From Salinispira pacifica (GTDB lineage: Bacteria; Spirochaetota; Spirochaetia; DSM-27196; Salinispiraceae): 64,000 nucleotides of DNA. Under the pieces are notes generated by a model. That model ran no database searches. It was not told the origin of the DNA and saw nothing but the letters and a program-made list of their open reading frames with translations. Made by a program: the position numbers and the translations under genes. The stretch is taken from assembly GCF_000507245.1 (NCBI RefSeq), contig NC_023035.1, positions 3,391,570 to 3,455,569 of the forward strand. The letters are read 5' to 3'. The first letter of the stretch is position 1. Each line of letters starts with the position of its first letter. Shown here one piece after another: positions 1-9,129 of this stretch.

Positions 1-60
1 AGCTGTCTTTACAGACTGATCCTTGTTTATCAGTAAATCATCAACAATAATTTCCTGCAT
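1..60 (-). CDS. N-terminus of a CBS-domain nucleotidyltransferase (partial)
   Basis: Only the first 20 codons are inside the window, starting at an ATG that overlaps the stop of the upstream gene by one base (TAATG). The residues read MQEIIVDDLL then INKDQSVKTA, which resembles the opening of a CBS domain. In legionaminic-acid clusters a gene in this place usually encodes a CBS plus sugar-nucleotidyltransferase protein (PtmE type), so that is the inferred identity. The tight overlap says it belongs to the same operon. The family call rests on 20 residues plus context and needs the sequence to the left. Confidence 0.5.
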   Translation of the reverse strand, partial: MQEIIVDDLLINKDQSVKTA

Positions 61-1235
61 TAGTTATCCTCACTGATTGATATGGGATAGAATTTTTTTT
101 GCACAAGATCAGAAAATGATCTGATTTCGGAGATTATAGAAAAAATATTTTCGGAAGTTTTTCCATCTCCATAAGGATTTGAGGAAGATGTAAAAACCTG
201 CGCAAATTCAGCTGAAAGTGCGGTATCAATAGCTTGAATGATATCACTCTTTTGACAGCTGCAATCTATTACTCCTTCGGGCCGTGTGCGTCCTTTCTGA
301 CGATCGCCTATGTTTATCACCGGAGTAGCCAAGGCAGGAGCCTCTAATATACCGCTGGAAGAATTTCCGATCACAACATCAGCAGCTTTTACGAGACTTA
401 AATATCTCAACACTCCAAGGGAATCAAACAAAGCCGTGGTATCAGTATGCTCTGAAACATATTTTTGCAGTGCCTTGTTGATTTTACGCCCTTCGTTATC
501 TGCATTTGCTTTTGTAAAGACAATGAATAAATCATCCCGAGCCTGGAGTCCGGCTAGTAACTCACGAATCTGGTGCTCTACTGCCTGGGAGTTAAGTGTA
601 ACAGGATGGTATGTGACTACGGCAACCTTCGTATTGGATGGAATGCCTAAATCTGAAAACAGTGACTGTCTGGATAACAGGTGCAGATTTTTTATGTTAT
701 CGATCCCGATTGCACCGACATTGAAAACAGAATTTGGCTGCTCTCCCATTTGAATCACGCGGCGGCGGTACTGTTCTGTGGCAGTGAAATGCAGATGACT
801 CAATTTTGTAATGGCATGGCGAATACTATCATCATAAGCGCCTTCTGTAATTTCCCCTCCGTGCAAATGGGCTATAGGAATTTTATGTACCAAAGCTGCT
901 GATGCGACCGATAGCATTTCATATCTGTCGCCCAAAAGTACAAGCAAATCAGGATTGAATCTTGCCAACACTTCGCCGAATGAAATCATTCCAAGACCCA
1001 TGGCTTTCGTAACACCCACAGGACTGTCAGACGAAAGTAAAATTTCAACATCCTCACTCTCATCGAACAAATCAGCCTGTATCTCACCCTTGGTATACCC
1101 GAACTCCGGTGATAAATGCGCACCGGTTATAATCCCCTGGATCCTAAACATACCGGATGATTTAAACTTCTGTATCAAAGGAAATAAGAGACCATATTCA
1201 GCCCGGGTAGCAGTCACAAAACATATAGCTTTCAT
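60..1235 (-). CDS. legG: Hydrolysing UDP-GlcNAc 2-epimerase family protein (NeuC/LegG-like)
   Basis: 391 aa, the normal length for hydrolysing UDP-sugar 2-epimerases. The N-terminus MKAICFVTATRAEYG is characteristic of NeuC/LegG, which releases UDP and inverts C2 to give the free hexosamine that the synthase then condenses with phosphoenolpyruvate. The conserved LLGDRYEML and HLHGGE segments (about residues 100-127) and GNSSSGILEAP (about 291-301) are all present. It overlaps the upstream legI by 4 nt (ATGA) and the downstream partial gene by 1 nt, so it is translated within one operon. With a LegB/LegC/LegH set upstream the likely substrate is the UDP-diacetamido-bacillosamine-type sugar rather than UDP-GlcNAc. 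The substrate is inferred; the fold is clear. Confidence 0.9.
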   Translation of the reverse strand: MKAICFVTATRAEYGLLFPLIQKFKSSGMFRIQGIITGAHLSPEFGYTKGEIQADLFDESEDVEILLSSDSPVGVTKAMGLGMISFGEVLARFNPDLLVLLGDRYEMLSVASAALVHKIPIAHLHGGEITEGAYDDSIRHAITKLSHLHFTATEQYRRRVIQMGEQPNSVFNVGAIGIDNIKNLHLLSRQSLFSDLGIPSNTKVAVVTYHPVTLNSQAVEHQIRELLAGLQARDDLFIVFTKANADNEGRKINKALQKYVSEHTDTTALFDSLGVLRYLSLVKAADVVIGNSSSGILEAPALATPVINIGDRQKGRTRPEGVIDCSCQKSDIIQAIDTALSAEFAQVFTSSSNPYGDGKTSENIFSIISEIRSFSDLVQKKFYPISISEDN

Positions 1236-2238
1236 ATAAGCTCATCTTTTTTATAATCACGGGATGCTAAAGAACCAATTACCTGGTCCCAATGAATCGG
1301 CGACACACCTGTTCCAGGCCTTTTTACGGTTATATTATCCGTGGAAAACTGTTCACCTTTCTTGATGCTTGTTTTAGCAACAACCGATTTCCGGGCAGCA
1401 GGTCGATTCTTTTGCTCTGATGCACTGGGAATTTTTCTGCCGCTCCCTAATGCAGCCTCGATATTTCGGACAGACTTCACCATGTCATTCAATTCAGAAG
1501 GCTCCAATGAAGCAGCATGATCGGGTCCGGGCAACGATTTATTGAGCGTGAAGTGTTTCTCAATCACCGTCGCTCCCAGTGCTGCAGCTGCGATCGGGAT
1601 TTCAATTCCAAGAGTATGGTCCGAGTAACCAACATTTACTTTAAAGCCATTTTTAATGCTATTCATAGCCAACAGGTTAACATCGCTCATAGGAGTGGGA
1701 TATTCAGTATTACAGTGCAATACAGTCACATCGTTGCTATCAACGCCCTCATCTTCCAGGGTCTTGAGGGCAAACGCTATCTCATACATCTCAGCCATAC
1801 CGGTTGAGAGAATAATCGGCTTTTTATGTTGTGCTATCATCCTGAGATAAGGAACGTTGGTTATCTCACCTGAAGGAACTTTCCAAAACGGTACATTAAT
1901 ATCAACGAGTAATTGAAAACTCTCTTCATCGAAAGGAGTAGAACAATAATCAATACCTTTTTGGATACAGTATGCAGCCAGCTTTTTATGCTCCTCGAAA
2001 CTCAATTCAAGAGTTTTCAGCATATCATACTGTGTTTCCCCGGAACCCGTAGAATTTTGCTGGTACTCTGCTTTTTTGCATCGGCCGAGACTAAAAGCTC
2101 AGTCTTGAAGGTCTGGAATTTCACACAATCCACGCCTGCATTTACACCGGCATCAATAAGCTCAATTGCCCGCTCAAATGAGCCGTTATGATTCACACCT
2201 GCCTCGGCAATTATATAGATAGGCTTTGTTCTTTCCAT
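1232..2238 (-). pseudogene. legI: N-acetylneuraminate/legionaminate synthase, frameshifted in an A run
   Basis: The gene makes the nine-carbon sugar acid by condensing a hexosamine with phosphoenolpyruvate. The N-terminal part starts at the ATG ending at 2238, after a good AGGAG site, and reads MERTKPIYIIAEAGVNHNG and later VKFQTFKTELLVSADA, typical NeuB. The frame is lost at the T6 run 2072-2077 (A6 on the coding strand). Adding one A restores KKAEYQQNSTGSGETQYDML, which joins straight into LKTLELSFEEH of the second frame. The repaired protein would be about 335 aa, the family length, ending in a SAF-like domain (KKGEQFSTDNITVKRPGTG). So it is full length except for one base. It could be a real inactive or phase-variable allele, or a sequencing error in a homopolymer. 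Confidence 0.88.
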
Positions 2239-2257
2239 CTTGATGCTCCTAAACAAT

Positions 2258-2878
2258 CTATACCGATCGAACAACACCCGGTTTCGTAATGCTCTTCCTC
2301 ACAACAGACCCGGCTGGAACAATGACACCTGAAGCTATATTGATCCCCTGGTACAGGGTAGCAGAGCTGCCCACGAAACATCGGTCATTAACCAACACAT
2401 CACCATTCAGGATCGCAGCTGTTGATATATGTGTGAAACTTCCGACCTGAGAGTCATGCTCAAGAAGAGCCTGGGAGTTAATAATACAGTGAGCACCAAC
2501 CTTCACCCCCACATGTACTACAGCTCCATGCATAATAATAGACCCCGCATTTACTTCGGCATGGGAAGATACATACGCATGCGGACTTACGATGATCGGA
2601 AAAGATGCGTTTAATTGGGCTGTCAGTTCAACCAATTTTACCCGTACAGCCGGACTCTTTATTTGACCGACAGTAATTAAACAATTCGTGGTGATCTTGG
2701 ACAGAAGCTCAGGTATGTCTTCGTCTTCACCCAGGACAGGATACCCCAGAACATCACTTCCTTTCTCCAAGGCACCATCTACAATTCCGGCGATTTCATA
2801 CTTCCCTTCGGTCTCAATAACATCTATACAGCTGCGGCAATGACCTCCACCACCGATGAGAAGAATTTTTTCTTTCAT
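2258..2878 (-). CDS. legH: Hexapeptide-repeat sugar acetyltransferase (NeuD/PglD/LegH-like)
   Basis: 206 aa. The N-terminal Rossmann-like part begins MKEKILLIGGGGHCRSCIDVI, the hallmark of the NeuD/PglD group. The C-terminal half (about residues 95-205) has left-handed beta-helix hexapeptide repeats such as VNAGSIIMHGAVVHVG and VGSFTHISTAAILNGDV. These enzymes transfer acetyl from acetyl-CoA to a UDP-4-amino-sugar. It overlaps legC by 4 nt, and its stop lies 19 nt before the legI start. Its position between the aminotransferase and the synthase supports the N-acetylation step of a diacetamido sugar (legionaminic-type) pathway. An O-acetylating role (NeuD) cannot be excluded from sequence alone. 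Confidence 0.85.
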   Translation of the reverse strand: MKEKILLIGGGGHCRSCIDVIETEGKYEIAGIVDGALEKGSDVLGYPVLGEDEDIPELLSKITTNCLITVGQIKSPAVRVKLVELTAQLNASFPIIVSPHAYVSSHAEVNAGSIIMHGAVVHVGVKVGAHCIINSQALLEHDSQVGSFTHISTAAILNGDVLVNDRCFVGSSATLYQGINIASGVIVPAGSVVRKSITKPGVVRSV

Positions 2879-4029
2879 AGGACTACACTACTTGGAATAT
2901 TCACAACCCTGTCTTCCAGCCATAATGAATTTTCCAGATTATCTGCCTGGGCGGCACTATTCATAGGCAGCTTGTTCTGCAAAACCCAAATAGGTCGTGT
3001 TTGAATACCGGCCTCGTTGGTAATTTTCAAAAATCTGTCCCGTTCATTTTTTGATTCAAGGACTACTGCATTGAGCCAGTTATTAACTGCTACACCTTGG
3101 CGAGGACTGAAGAACTCCAACCCTTTGAGTTCTGACAGGTTCTGACGATAGTATTCCGCAGTTTCTTTTTTATTCTTCAGAATTTCCGGCAACTTTTCCA
3201 TTTGGGCGCAACCAAGAGCTGCATTCAAATTGGGCAAGCGGTAATTGTAGCCGATATCATCATGAAAGAATTCCCAGGATGACGGCACTTTTGCAGTGGT
3301 ACTGAGATGCTTTGCTGTATTGCCCAATTCCTCATTGTTAGTGACAATCATCCCGCCACCGCCTGTGGTAATAGTTTTGTTGCCATTAAATGAAAAAACA
3401 GCAACTTCACCGAATGTCCCGGTATGCTGACCGTTATCATAAGATCCAAGCGATTCAGCGGCGTCTTCTACAACCGGAATACCCCATTCTTTACAAATTC
3501 CCACAATTTCGGTAATCCGGGCTGGATGCCCGAACGTATGCATTGGCATAACTGCAGAGACCTTTCTGCCGGTGGTTTTATTCTTAACAAACCCATCTTG
3601 TCGTATGCATTGGGCGGCAAGAAACTCTTCTAAGCTCTCAGGGGACATCCCCATGGTATCACGGTCAACATCCACAAACACAGGGTGAGCATGAGCGTAA
3701 TGGATGGCATTGGTTGTGGCGACAAACGTCAGTGCCTGGGTAATTACCTCATCACCGACTTCCACACCCACCAAACGAAGTGCCAAATGCAAGCCATTCG
3801 TACCATTAACAACTGCCACAGCCTTTCTGGCACCTGTGAACTCTGCAACCATCTCTTCGAAACGATCAACATATTTACCTACAGAAGAAACAAATGTTGA
3901 ATCAATACACTCATTGAGATACTTTTTTTCATTTCCAAGAAAAACAGGGGCATGGAGGGGGATAAAGCCTGACTTACCATGACGTCCACGAATTACATCA
4001 ATCACGGCATCTGTATTTGCATTCATCAC
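2875..4029 (-). CDS. legC: PLP-dependent UDP-4-keto-sugar aminotransferase (LegC type, DegT/DnrJ/EryC1 family)
   Basis: 384 aa, complete. The DegT/DnrJ/EryC1 fold is shown by VVNGTNGLHLAL (about 72-83), the PLP-phosphate region VVEDAAESLGS and the Schiff-base lysine in SFNGNKTITTGGGGM. The opening FIPLHAPVFLGNEKKYL matches the LegC subgroup. It would aminate the 4-keto sugar made by the neighbouring LegB dehydratase. It starts within the last 4 nt of legB (ATGA) and ends overlapping legH, so the three genes are translationally coupled. No sign of damage. Confidence 0.9.
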   Translation of the reverse strand: MMNANTDAVIDVIRGRHGKSGFIPLHAPVFLGNEKKYLNECIDSTFVSSVGKYVDRFEEMVAEFTGARKAVAVVNGTNGLHLALRLVGVEVGDEVITQALTFVATTNAIHYAHAHPVFVDVDRDTMGMSPESLEEFLAAQCIRQDGFVKNKTTGRKVSAVMPMHTFGHPARITEIVGICKEWGIPVVEDAAESLGSYDNGQHTGTFGEVAVFSFNGNKTITTGGGGMIVTNNEELGNTAKHLSTTAKVPSSWEFFHDDIGYNYRLPNLNAALGCAQMEKLPEILKNKKETAEYYRQNLSELKGLEFFSPRQGVAVNNWLNAVVLESKNERDRFLKITNEAGIQTRPIWVLQNKLPMNSAAQADNLENSLWLEDRVVNIPSSVVL

Positions 4030-5213
4030 ATCTTCCCATCTAGATATTTACCGGTTTCCTTGTGTGCAAATTCCGGCAGCAGTCTGGCAAACGCTTGTAC
4101 GAGTTCTTCTTTGTTCCACTGCATTCGCTTTTTCATGGACTGTATATCTTCAAGAAACTGAGTCAGTTTCTCGGGCGATCGTGAATGCGGATTTTTAACA
4201 ACACCCAATGTCGCAAAACGCTCAAGATCGACTTCTTCGTTTTCGGTAAAAAATTCTTCAAAATCTTTCTCACCGGTTGTATCACTTGATGAAAAATAGC
4301 AAGGCCACCTACCCTCAGCAGCAAGACGTTCAACGGAACTGCGTGCTTCATCTTCGGAAGTACACTCCACTGGTGTTAGTCGGCGAGATTTCAGGAACTT
4401 TTTGGCAATTTCAGAAAAGGTTACAAGGTGAAGCTCTTCGCTTAGTTTGGGGAAGAAAATTTCCCGGGTGTTACCGAAAATCGTGGACATGAGACATAAC
4501 TGGCCGGCTTCCTTAAATGTAACAAAATAGCGGCGCACATCGTTTGGCGCTGAAATTGGCTGCATCTTCTCCAGCCGCTGCTTAAATCCATGCAGCAGGC
4601 TTCCATCTGAGAAGGCTACATTCGCAAAACGGGCTGTGGAAATATCAATTTGATCCGCATATTTAAACAGGTACTGCTCCATAATCCGTTTTGAAGCACC
4701 CATCATATTCACAGGATTTGCAGCCTTGTCAGTTGATACAGCAAAATATTTTTTCACGCCGGTCTCTATGGCCAGCTCAATCGTCTTGATTGAATTGAGA
4801 ATGTTCACTTCAACCATTCTCATGAGCGTATATGGGTCGCGCTCACTGCGCACGTGTTTGAGCGCAGAAAGATTAAGCACATAATCAAAGCGTTCCTGGT
4901 TTCGAAAATACGCTTCAAATTCCCAGCTCCCGCAATCCAGAGCGAAGGTTCTGAAATCACCATCTATGTAGCCTATTGAGCTCCTGATGTCTCTGACCAA
5001 CTCGACCAGATTATTTTCGCTGAGATCAACTACATGAAGTCGCTTGGGATTGCGTGAAAAGATCTCTTTTGTAACCGCCTGGCCGATAGATCCCGCACCT
5101 CCGATCACAAGGAATGAAGAATTCGAAACGCGCGACAAGAGGAACGTCTCATTGGCAACCACATCTTCCTCTAACAGTTCATTTGTGCGGCCTAATATAG
5201 AAAGGTTATTCAT
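4026..5213 (-). CDS. legB: UDP-N-acetylglucosamine 4,6-dehydratase (LegB/FlaA1-like short-chain dehydrogenase)
   Basis: 395 aa. The NAD(P) site is VIGGAGSIGQAVTKEIF (about 37-53). The catalytic region is STDKAANPVNMMGASK, where the usual tyrosine of the YxxxK motif is replaced by methionine, as is normal for the FlaA1/PseB/LegB dehydratases. An N-terminal extension of about 30 residues (ILGRTNELLEEDV) and a C-terminal tail of about 120 residues fit the LegB-type rather than the shorter PseB-type enzymes. It makes the 4-keto-6-deoxy UDP-sugar that LegC aminates. It lies 35 nt downstream of ugd with only a weak ribosome site, so it is probably co-transcribed with it. Confidence 0.88.
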   Translation of the reverse strand: MNNLSILGRTNELLEEDVVANETFLLSRVSNSSFLVIGGAGSIGQAVTKEIFSRNPKRLHVVDLSENNLVELVRDIRSSIGYIDGDFRTFALDCGSWEFEAYFRNQERFDYVLNLSALKHVRSERDPYTLMRMVEVNILNSIKTIELAIETGVKKYFAVSTDKAANPVNMMGASKRIMEQYLFKYADQIDISTARFANVAFSDGSLLHGFKQRLEKMQPISAPNDVRRYFVTFKEAGQLCLMSTIFGNTREIFFPKLSEELHLVTFSEIAKKFLKSRRLTPVECTSEDEARSSVERLAAEGRWPCYFSSSDTTGEKDFEEFFTENEEVDLERFATLGVVKNPHSRSPEKLTQFLEDIQSMKKRMQWNKEELVQAFARLLPEFAHKETGKYLDGKM

Positions 5214-5248
5214 AATACATCTCTTTTAATCAAAATAATTCGAAGCTA

Positions 5249-6580
5249 TCAGCGCCCGACACCTTGATATGTAAAGCCCCATTTTTGAGCTTCAGTGATA
5301 TCAAGAAGATTCCGTGCATCCAGTATAAATTTGCTGCGAACAGTAGAAGCGATCTTCTCAAGATCCAAACTGCGGAACTCATTCCATTCTGTAAGAAGCA
5401 TAACAGCATCGACTCCTTCAACCGCTGAATAGCAATCAGAAAAATACTGCACATTCGGGAATTCGACTTTAAAATTCTCAATAGCCTTTGGATCATATGC
5501 GTTGATTTCACCACCCAACTCGCTGAGTTTTTTTGCAACCAGCAACGCAGGGGATTCTCTGATATCATCCGTTTCCTGCTTGAATGCAAGGCCGAGAAGA
5601 GCCACTCGTTTTCCGGCAAAAGCCTGAGAGTCAGTATCTGATAAGTTCATGAGCTGAAGGAGCTTTGTAACCATCCGTTCCTTCTGATATGAATTCGATG
5701 AAACCACAGTCTTTATAATACTCATGTCCACACCAAATTGCTCACCGGTTTTAATTAGGGCCTGAGTGTCCTTTGGAAAGCAGCTCCCCCCGTAACCTGG
5801 CCCCGGATGGAGAAATTTCGGACTGATTCGTCCGTCCATACCCATGGTCTTTGCAATTTTATGAATATCCGCTCCAACAGTCTCTGCGAGATTGGCCATC
5901 TGATTAATAAATGCAATTTTGGTTGCAAGGAATGCATTTGACGCATACTTGATCAACTCGGCAGTCTCAAGATTACACCATACAAACGGTACAGATATAA
6001 GGTTGAGGGCGCGATAGACATCCACCAACACTTCTTTTGCCTTCTCATTCTCGTACCCTATTACAGTTCTGTCTGGGTGAAAGAAGTCCTGTACGGCCCT
6101 GCCTTCTCTCAGGAATTCAGGGTTGGAAACTACTGCAAAATCCCTCTCTGGATCCTTCCCTGACCGCTCCGCTATTCTGTCCCGAATAGCAGCGTTGGTA
6201 CCCACAGGCACCGTGCTTTTCGTTACAACTACTGTAAACTCATTTAAGTTGTCGGCAACAGTATCTGCCACCTGATATACAAAGCTCAGATCTGCGGTGC
6301 CATCCGTATCCATGGGCGTACCCACGGCGATGAGGATTACTTCAGAAGAGCGGATACCTTCTGCAGCATTACTGGAAAAACGGAGACGGCCGGATTGTAA
6401 ATTCCGGTGAAGGTACTCCTCAACTCCAGGCTCATATATCGGGCTTTTGCCTTTATTAAGCCGACGAACTTTCTCTTCATTAATATCAACACCTACTACT
6501 GTGTTACCGAAATCCGATAATCCCACAGCAGCTATTAAGCCGACATAGCCAGTGCCTACAACGCAAATGTTTTTACTCAT
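5249..6580 (-). CDS. ugd: UDP-glucose 6-dehydrogenase
   Basis: 443 aa, standard length. NAD-binding N-terminus CVVGTGYVGLIAAVGLSDFG, and the catalytic cysteine motif GPGYGGSCFPKDTQAL (about 252-267). Other conserved segments are GTPMDTDGTADLSFV, VSNPEFLREG and LGLAFKQETDDIRESPA. The enzyme oxidises UDP-glucose to UDP-glucuronate, a precursor for acidic exopolysaccharide or capsule. It is the first gene of the sugar operon reading leftward, and the promoter probably lies in the 108 bp between it and the MarR-like gene. Its presence beside nonulosonate genes points to an acidic surface glycan. Confidence 0.95.
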   Translation of the reverse strand: MSKNICVVGTGYVGLIAAVGLSDFGNTVVGVDINEEKVRRLNKGKSPIYEPGVEEYLHRNLQSGRLRFSSNAAEGIRSSEVILIAVGTPMDTDGTADLSFVYQVADTVADNLNEFTVVVTKSTVPVGTNAAIRDRIAERSGKDPERDFAVVSNPEFLREGRAVQDFFHPDRTVIGYENEKAKEVLVDVYRALNLISVPFVWCNLETAELIKYASNAFLATKIAFINQMANLAETVGADIHKIAKTMGMDGRISPKFLHPGPGYGGSCFPKDTQALIKTGEQFGVDMSIIKTVVSSNSYQKERMVTKLLQLMNLSDTDSQAFAGKRVALLGLAFKQETDDIRESPALLVAKKLSELGGEINAYDPKAIENFKVEFPNVQYFSDCYSAVEGVDAVMLLTEWNEFRSLDLEKIASTVRSKFILDARNLLDITEAQKWGFTYQGVGR

Positions 6581-6688
6581 TGATTTATCCTTATATAAAA
6601 ATGTAGGGTCAAAATTATTCAGCTTTGTTAGTCTGCTGCAAGTTTTTCATCTTCTTGATACTCCCGAACAATCTGATTTCACACTTTG

Positions 6689-7261
6689 TCAGGTGGGCAA
6701 TAAAAGATTTGACAAATACACATAATGAACTTCGCTGTATTGGATTCCCTCAGAAATATCTTTTCGTTCTGAAAAAAGTATCAAAGCGGAGTTTTTTGAA
6801 TACTTTTCAGCGTCAACATCAAAACTCCGCACAAACACCAACCCATGCCTGTTCGCAGCATGCTCCACAATAAAATCAAGGTCGCTGTCGCCAACAAGAA
6901 GCACCCTGCTGCAGCCAGCTTCCTTGGCTTTGCGAACTTCCGCGTCTATTGCATCCTTCCAGCGCACCACATTGCCGATTGTCCGGCGAAGGTAGCGGTA
7001 GCTTCTGCGGGCAACTTCTTTGGTGCCTTCAGGAGTAAGGGCGTAGGACAGGTTCCGGCCGTTCACCTTATTTATAACCAGCCAGCCCTTGGCAGCCAGG
7101 CGCTTAATGATTGCGTTGGTCATCCCAACACTCATGTTCAGGGCCTTGGCAATATCCCGCTGGGAAGGTGCGGCCTTGGCCTGGGAGGACTCTTCATATT
7201 CATCGATGAGTTTGAGAGCCTGGTATTCGTTGTCGTCTATGTGGATAGTTTGATCTGACAT
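6689..7261 (-). CDS. MarR-like winged-helix regulator, possibly EPS-associated
   Basis: 190 aa. Residues 33-72 (SQRDIAKALNMSVGMTNAII followed by KRLAAKGWLVI) form a clear winged helix-turn-helix. Residues about 73-90 (NKVNGRNLSYALTPEG) are the wing and the TPEG motif seen in MarR-like proteins. The C-terminal 100 residues contain a segment RVLLVGDSDLDFIVEHAANR that resembles a small alpha/beta unit rather than the usual dimerisation helix. Similar MarR-like proteins are found next to exopolysaccharide clusters, and it lies directly upstream of ugd here, so control of the sugar operon is a reasonable inference. The effector is unknown. Confidence 0.75.
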   Translation of the reverse strand: MSDQTIHIDDNEYQALKLIDEYEESSQAKAAPSQRDIAKALNMSVGMTNAIIKRLAAKGWLVINKVNGRNLSYALTPEGTKEVARRSYRYLRRTIGNVVRWKDAIDAEVRKAKEAGCSRVLLVGDSDLDFIVEHAANRHGLVFVRSFDVDAEKYSKNSALILFSERKDISEGIQYSEVHYVYLSNLLLPT

Positions 7262-7302
7262 TATCTCTTTTTGTTTTACAGTTGTTTCTATTTTTTTGCT
7301 TC

Positions 7303-8043
7303 TTACAGCTTACCAAAGTTCATACGACGCCCCAGGGTTACCCCCAGGCTTCCGTATTTGAAAAAGCCTTTCATATCGGCCTCAATATACCATTCGGAAT
7401 TGACCGACATACTCAAATACACATTTATAAACGGCATAAGCGTCGCCCCCCGGCCGGCGCGCCGGGTAAACACAAAATCTTCAACCGCATAATCTGCTTC
7501 GGTTTCCGCATCGATTGTCGAAAGGATCTCATCGAAGCGATTGCTCTCTTCTGTAGTGAGTGCACACGATGAATCACCGGCAAAGCGGGTTGCAAAAACC
7601 CCGCCTCCCAAGCCTATCTGCATAACAGGAGTATGAATGGGCTCATTCCCACCGCGTCTCTCTGCAGACCCCGGAATAAGGGTATACAGACCTGAAACCC
7701 CCGCCTCAGCATACATGCCTGCGCGAAGTATCTGAGAGTCGGCAGAAAACTCACCGCCAAGATATTCGTCAGTATACAGATCCGGGTTCAACCGATACTC
7801 AACCACAGCATCGGAATACATTACAGCACCCAGGCTTCCCTCAGACACAAGAGCAAAGCGGGAAGACTGAGCAAGAGCAGCCCGTGCTCCCACAGACTCA
7901 ATGACTGTTCCGGCAGCACTTACATCGCTGTTGAACTGAAGCGCTACAGGCAAAGCTTCAGCCCAAAGATTCATACCGGACAGAAGCAGCCCGGCAATAA
8001 GGGATGTAACACAAACCAGATTGAATCGGATACCAGACGTCAT
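7303..8043 (-). CDS. Exported outer-membrane-type protein of unknown function
   Basis: 246 aa when started at the ATG ending at 8043, which has an AGAAGG site 6 nt upstream; the frame is open further upstream but without a better start. The N-terminus MTSGIRFNLVCVTSLIAGLL then LSGMNLWAEA is a typical signal peptide. The rest is rich in alternating polar and aromatic residues (EWYIEADMKGFFKYGSLGVT) and ends in a short beta-like strand, as in small outer-membrane barrels. No known domain was recognised. It is transcribed toward the MarR-like gene, separated by 41 nt. Confidence 0.7.
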   Translation of the reverse strand: MTSGIRFNLVCVTSLIAGLLLSGMNLWAEALPVALQFNSDVSAAGTVIESVGARAALAQSSRFALVSEGSLGAVMYSDAVVEYRLNPDLYTDEYLGGEFSADSQILRAGMYAEAGVSGLYTLIPGSAERRGGNEPIHTPVMQIGLGGGVFATRFAGDSSCALTTEESNRFDEILSTIDAETEADYAVEDFVFTRRAGRGATLMPFINVYLSMSVNSEWYIEADMKGFFKYGSLGVTLGRRMNFGKL

Positions 8044-8446
8044 AGTGAACCTTCTTAGAATGTGTATAGAATCATTTGCCTGATTTTGAACATACAGCCC
8101 CGTGACCAAAAACCACTTCGGTGCATAAATTCTCTTGTGACTTGCAAACAGATACAGCTTCGCCGCCGCACCCTCAGTATCAGCCTGAAAAAAGGACTGA
8201 AAACCGGTCAGAATTCACAAATTACTACAGCTATGCACCGAAATGCGGCCGAAACACGCTCTTACGGCAGTATTTTTGTTCAATACGTGAACGATACAGC
8301 GAACTATATGGCATCATTGTGTGAAAATCAACATGTAGTATCAATTTTAGTAGAAAAAGCGGTGAATTACCCTGTCAGTCTTACTTAATAATTCCACAAC
8401 TGCATCTACAGCTGATCAAAAGCAGAGGCTACAAAAGCATATATAT
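8044..8446. other. 403-bp intergenic region with divergent promoters
   Basis: No credible gene was seen here. It separates the leftward outer-membrane gene from the rightward response-regulator operon, so both promoters must lie in it. Short open frames at 8062-8388 and 8121-8324 have no ribosome site and no recognisable domain. The 100 bp before the response regulator are A+T rich compared with the flanking genes. The start codon at 8447 has no strong Shine-Dalgarno sequence. Confidence 0.6.
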
Positions 8447-9064
8447 ATGATTTTGATCATAGACAGCCAGGACATTGTCCGCATGGGCATACAACACGAA
8501 ATCCCGGATGAAGAAATTGTTTGTGTGAACACCTTAGCCGAAGCCGAACCTTACATGAACAGTGAAACCCTGCCCCGACTGGTGATCTGCGATGTGCACA
8601 TCGCAGGTGAAAGCAGCTTCGACACAGCCGTACGCTTCTGCCGCCGGTCCTGCCCGGTCATCTTTTTTACCGCATCACAGGCTGCCCCCCACATTCTGGA
8701 GGCAAAAAACATGGGAGCTGCAGGATACATCCTCAAAACAGATTCTCCCGACCATCTGTTTAACCTCATCCGAAGTGCAGATTCACAGCAACAGTTTGTC
8801 CTCTCTCCCGGGGCGGAAAACCGGGCTGAAATGGAAAATCCGGATATCCACAGAATGGAAAACCTCACTCCCCGGGAACTGCAGATATTCAGACTTCTCA
8901 CCGAAGGAAAAAACTACCGGGAAATCGGCGAACTGCTTTTTATAAGCCCCAAAACAGTAAATGTGCACAGACGCAACATATACAGCAAGCTGGGGGCACA
9001 TAACTTCAGCGATCTGTTCAAAATTGCCCTGAGCACCGGAACAATAGAGGAACCTAAAGAATGA
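8447..9064 (+). CDS. LuxR/FixJ-type response regulator for the polysaccharide operon
   Basis: 205 aa. The receiver domain (1-120) has Asp49 as the likely phosphorylation site (LVICDVHIAG), the Thr/Ser of FFTAS and the conserved lysine in GYILKTDSPDH. The acidic pocket near residue 6 is reduced (IIDSQD rather than two adjacent acids), so phosphorylation should be tested. The output domain (about 137-200) is a GerE/LuxR helix-turn-helix with LTPRELQIFRLL and ISPKTVNVHRRNIYSKL. No histidine kinase is adjacent. Its stop overlaps the first possible start of the wzz gene by 4 nt (ATGA), so it is co-transcribed with the chain-length and export genes and probably regulates polysaccharide production. 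Confidence 0.9.
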   Translation: MILIIDSQDIVRMGIQHEIPDEEIVCVNTLAEAEPYMNSETLPRLVICDVHIAGESSFDTAVRFCRRSCPVIFFTASQAAPHILEAKNMGAAGYILKTDSPDHLFNLIRSADSQQQFVLSPGAENRAEMENPDIHRMENLTPRELQIFRLLTEGKNYREIGELLFISPKTVNVHRRNIYSKLGAHNFSDLFKIALSTGTIEEPKE

Positions 9065-9129
9065 GCATGACAACAGTACAGGAACGTCAAAGTAACGATA
9101 TTTGGTATACCCGGGAAGGAGGCAGCCCC

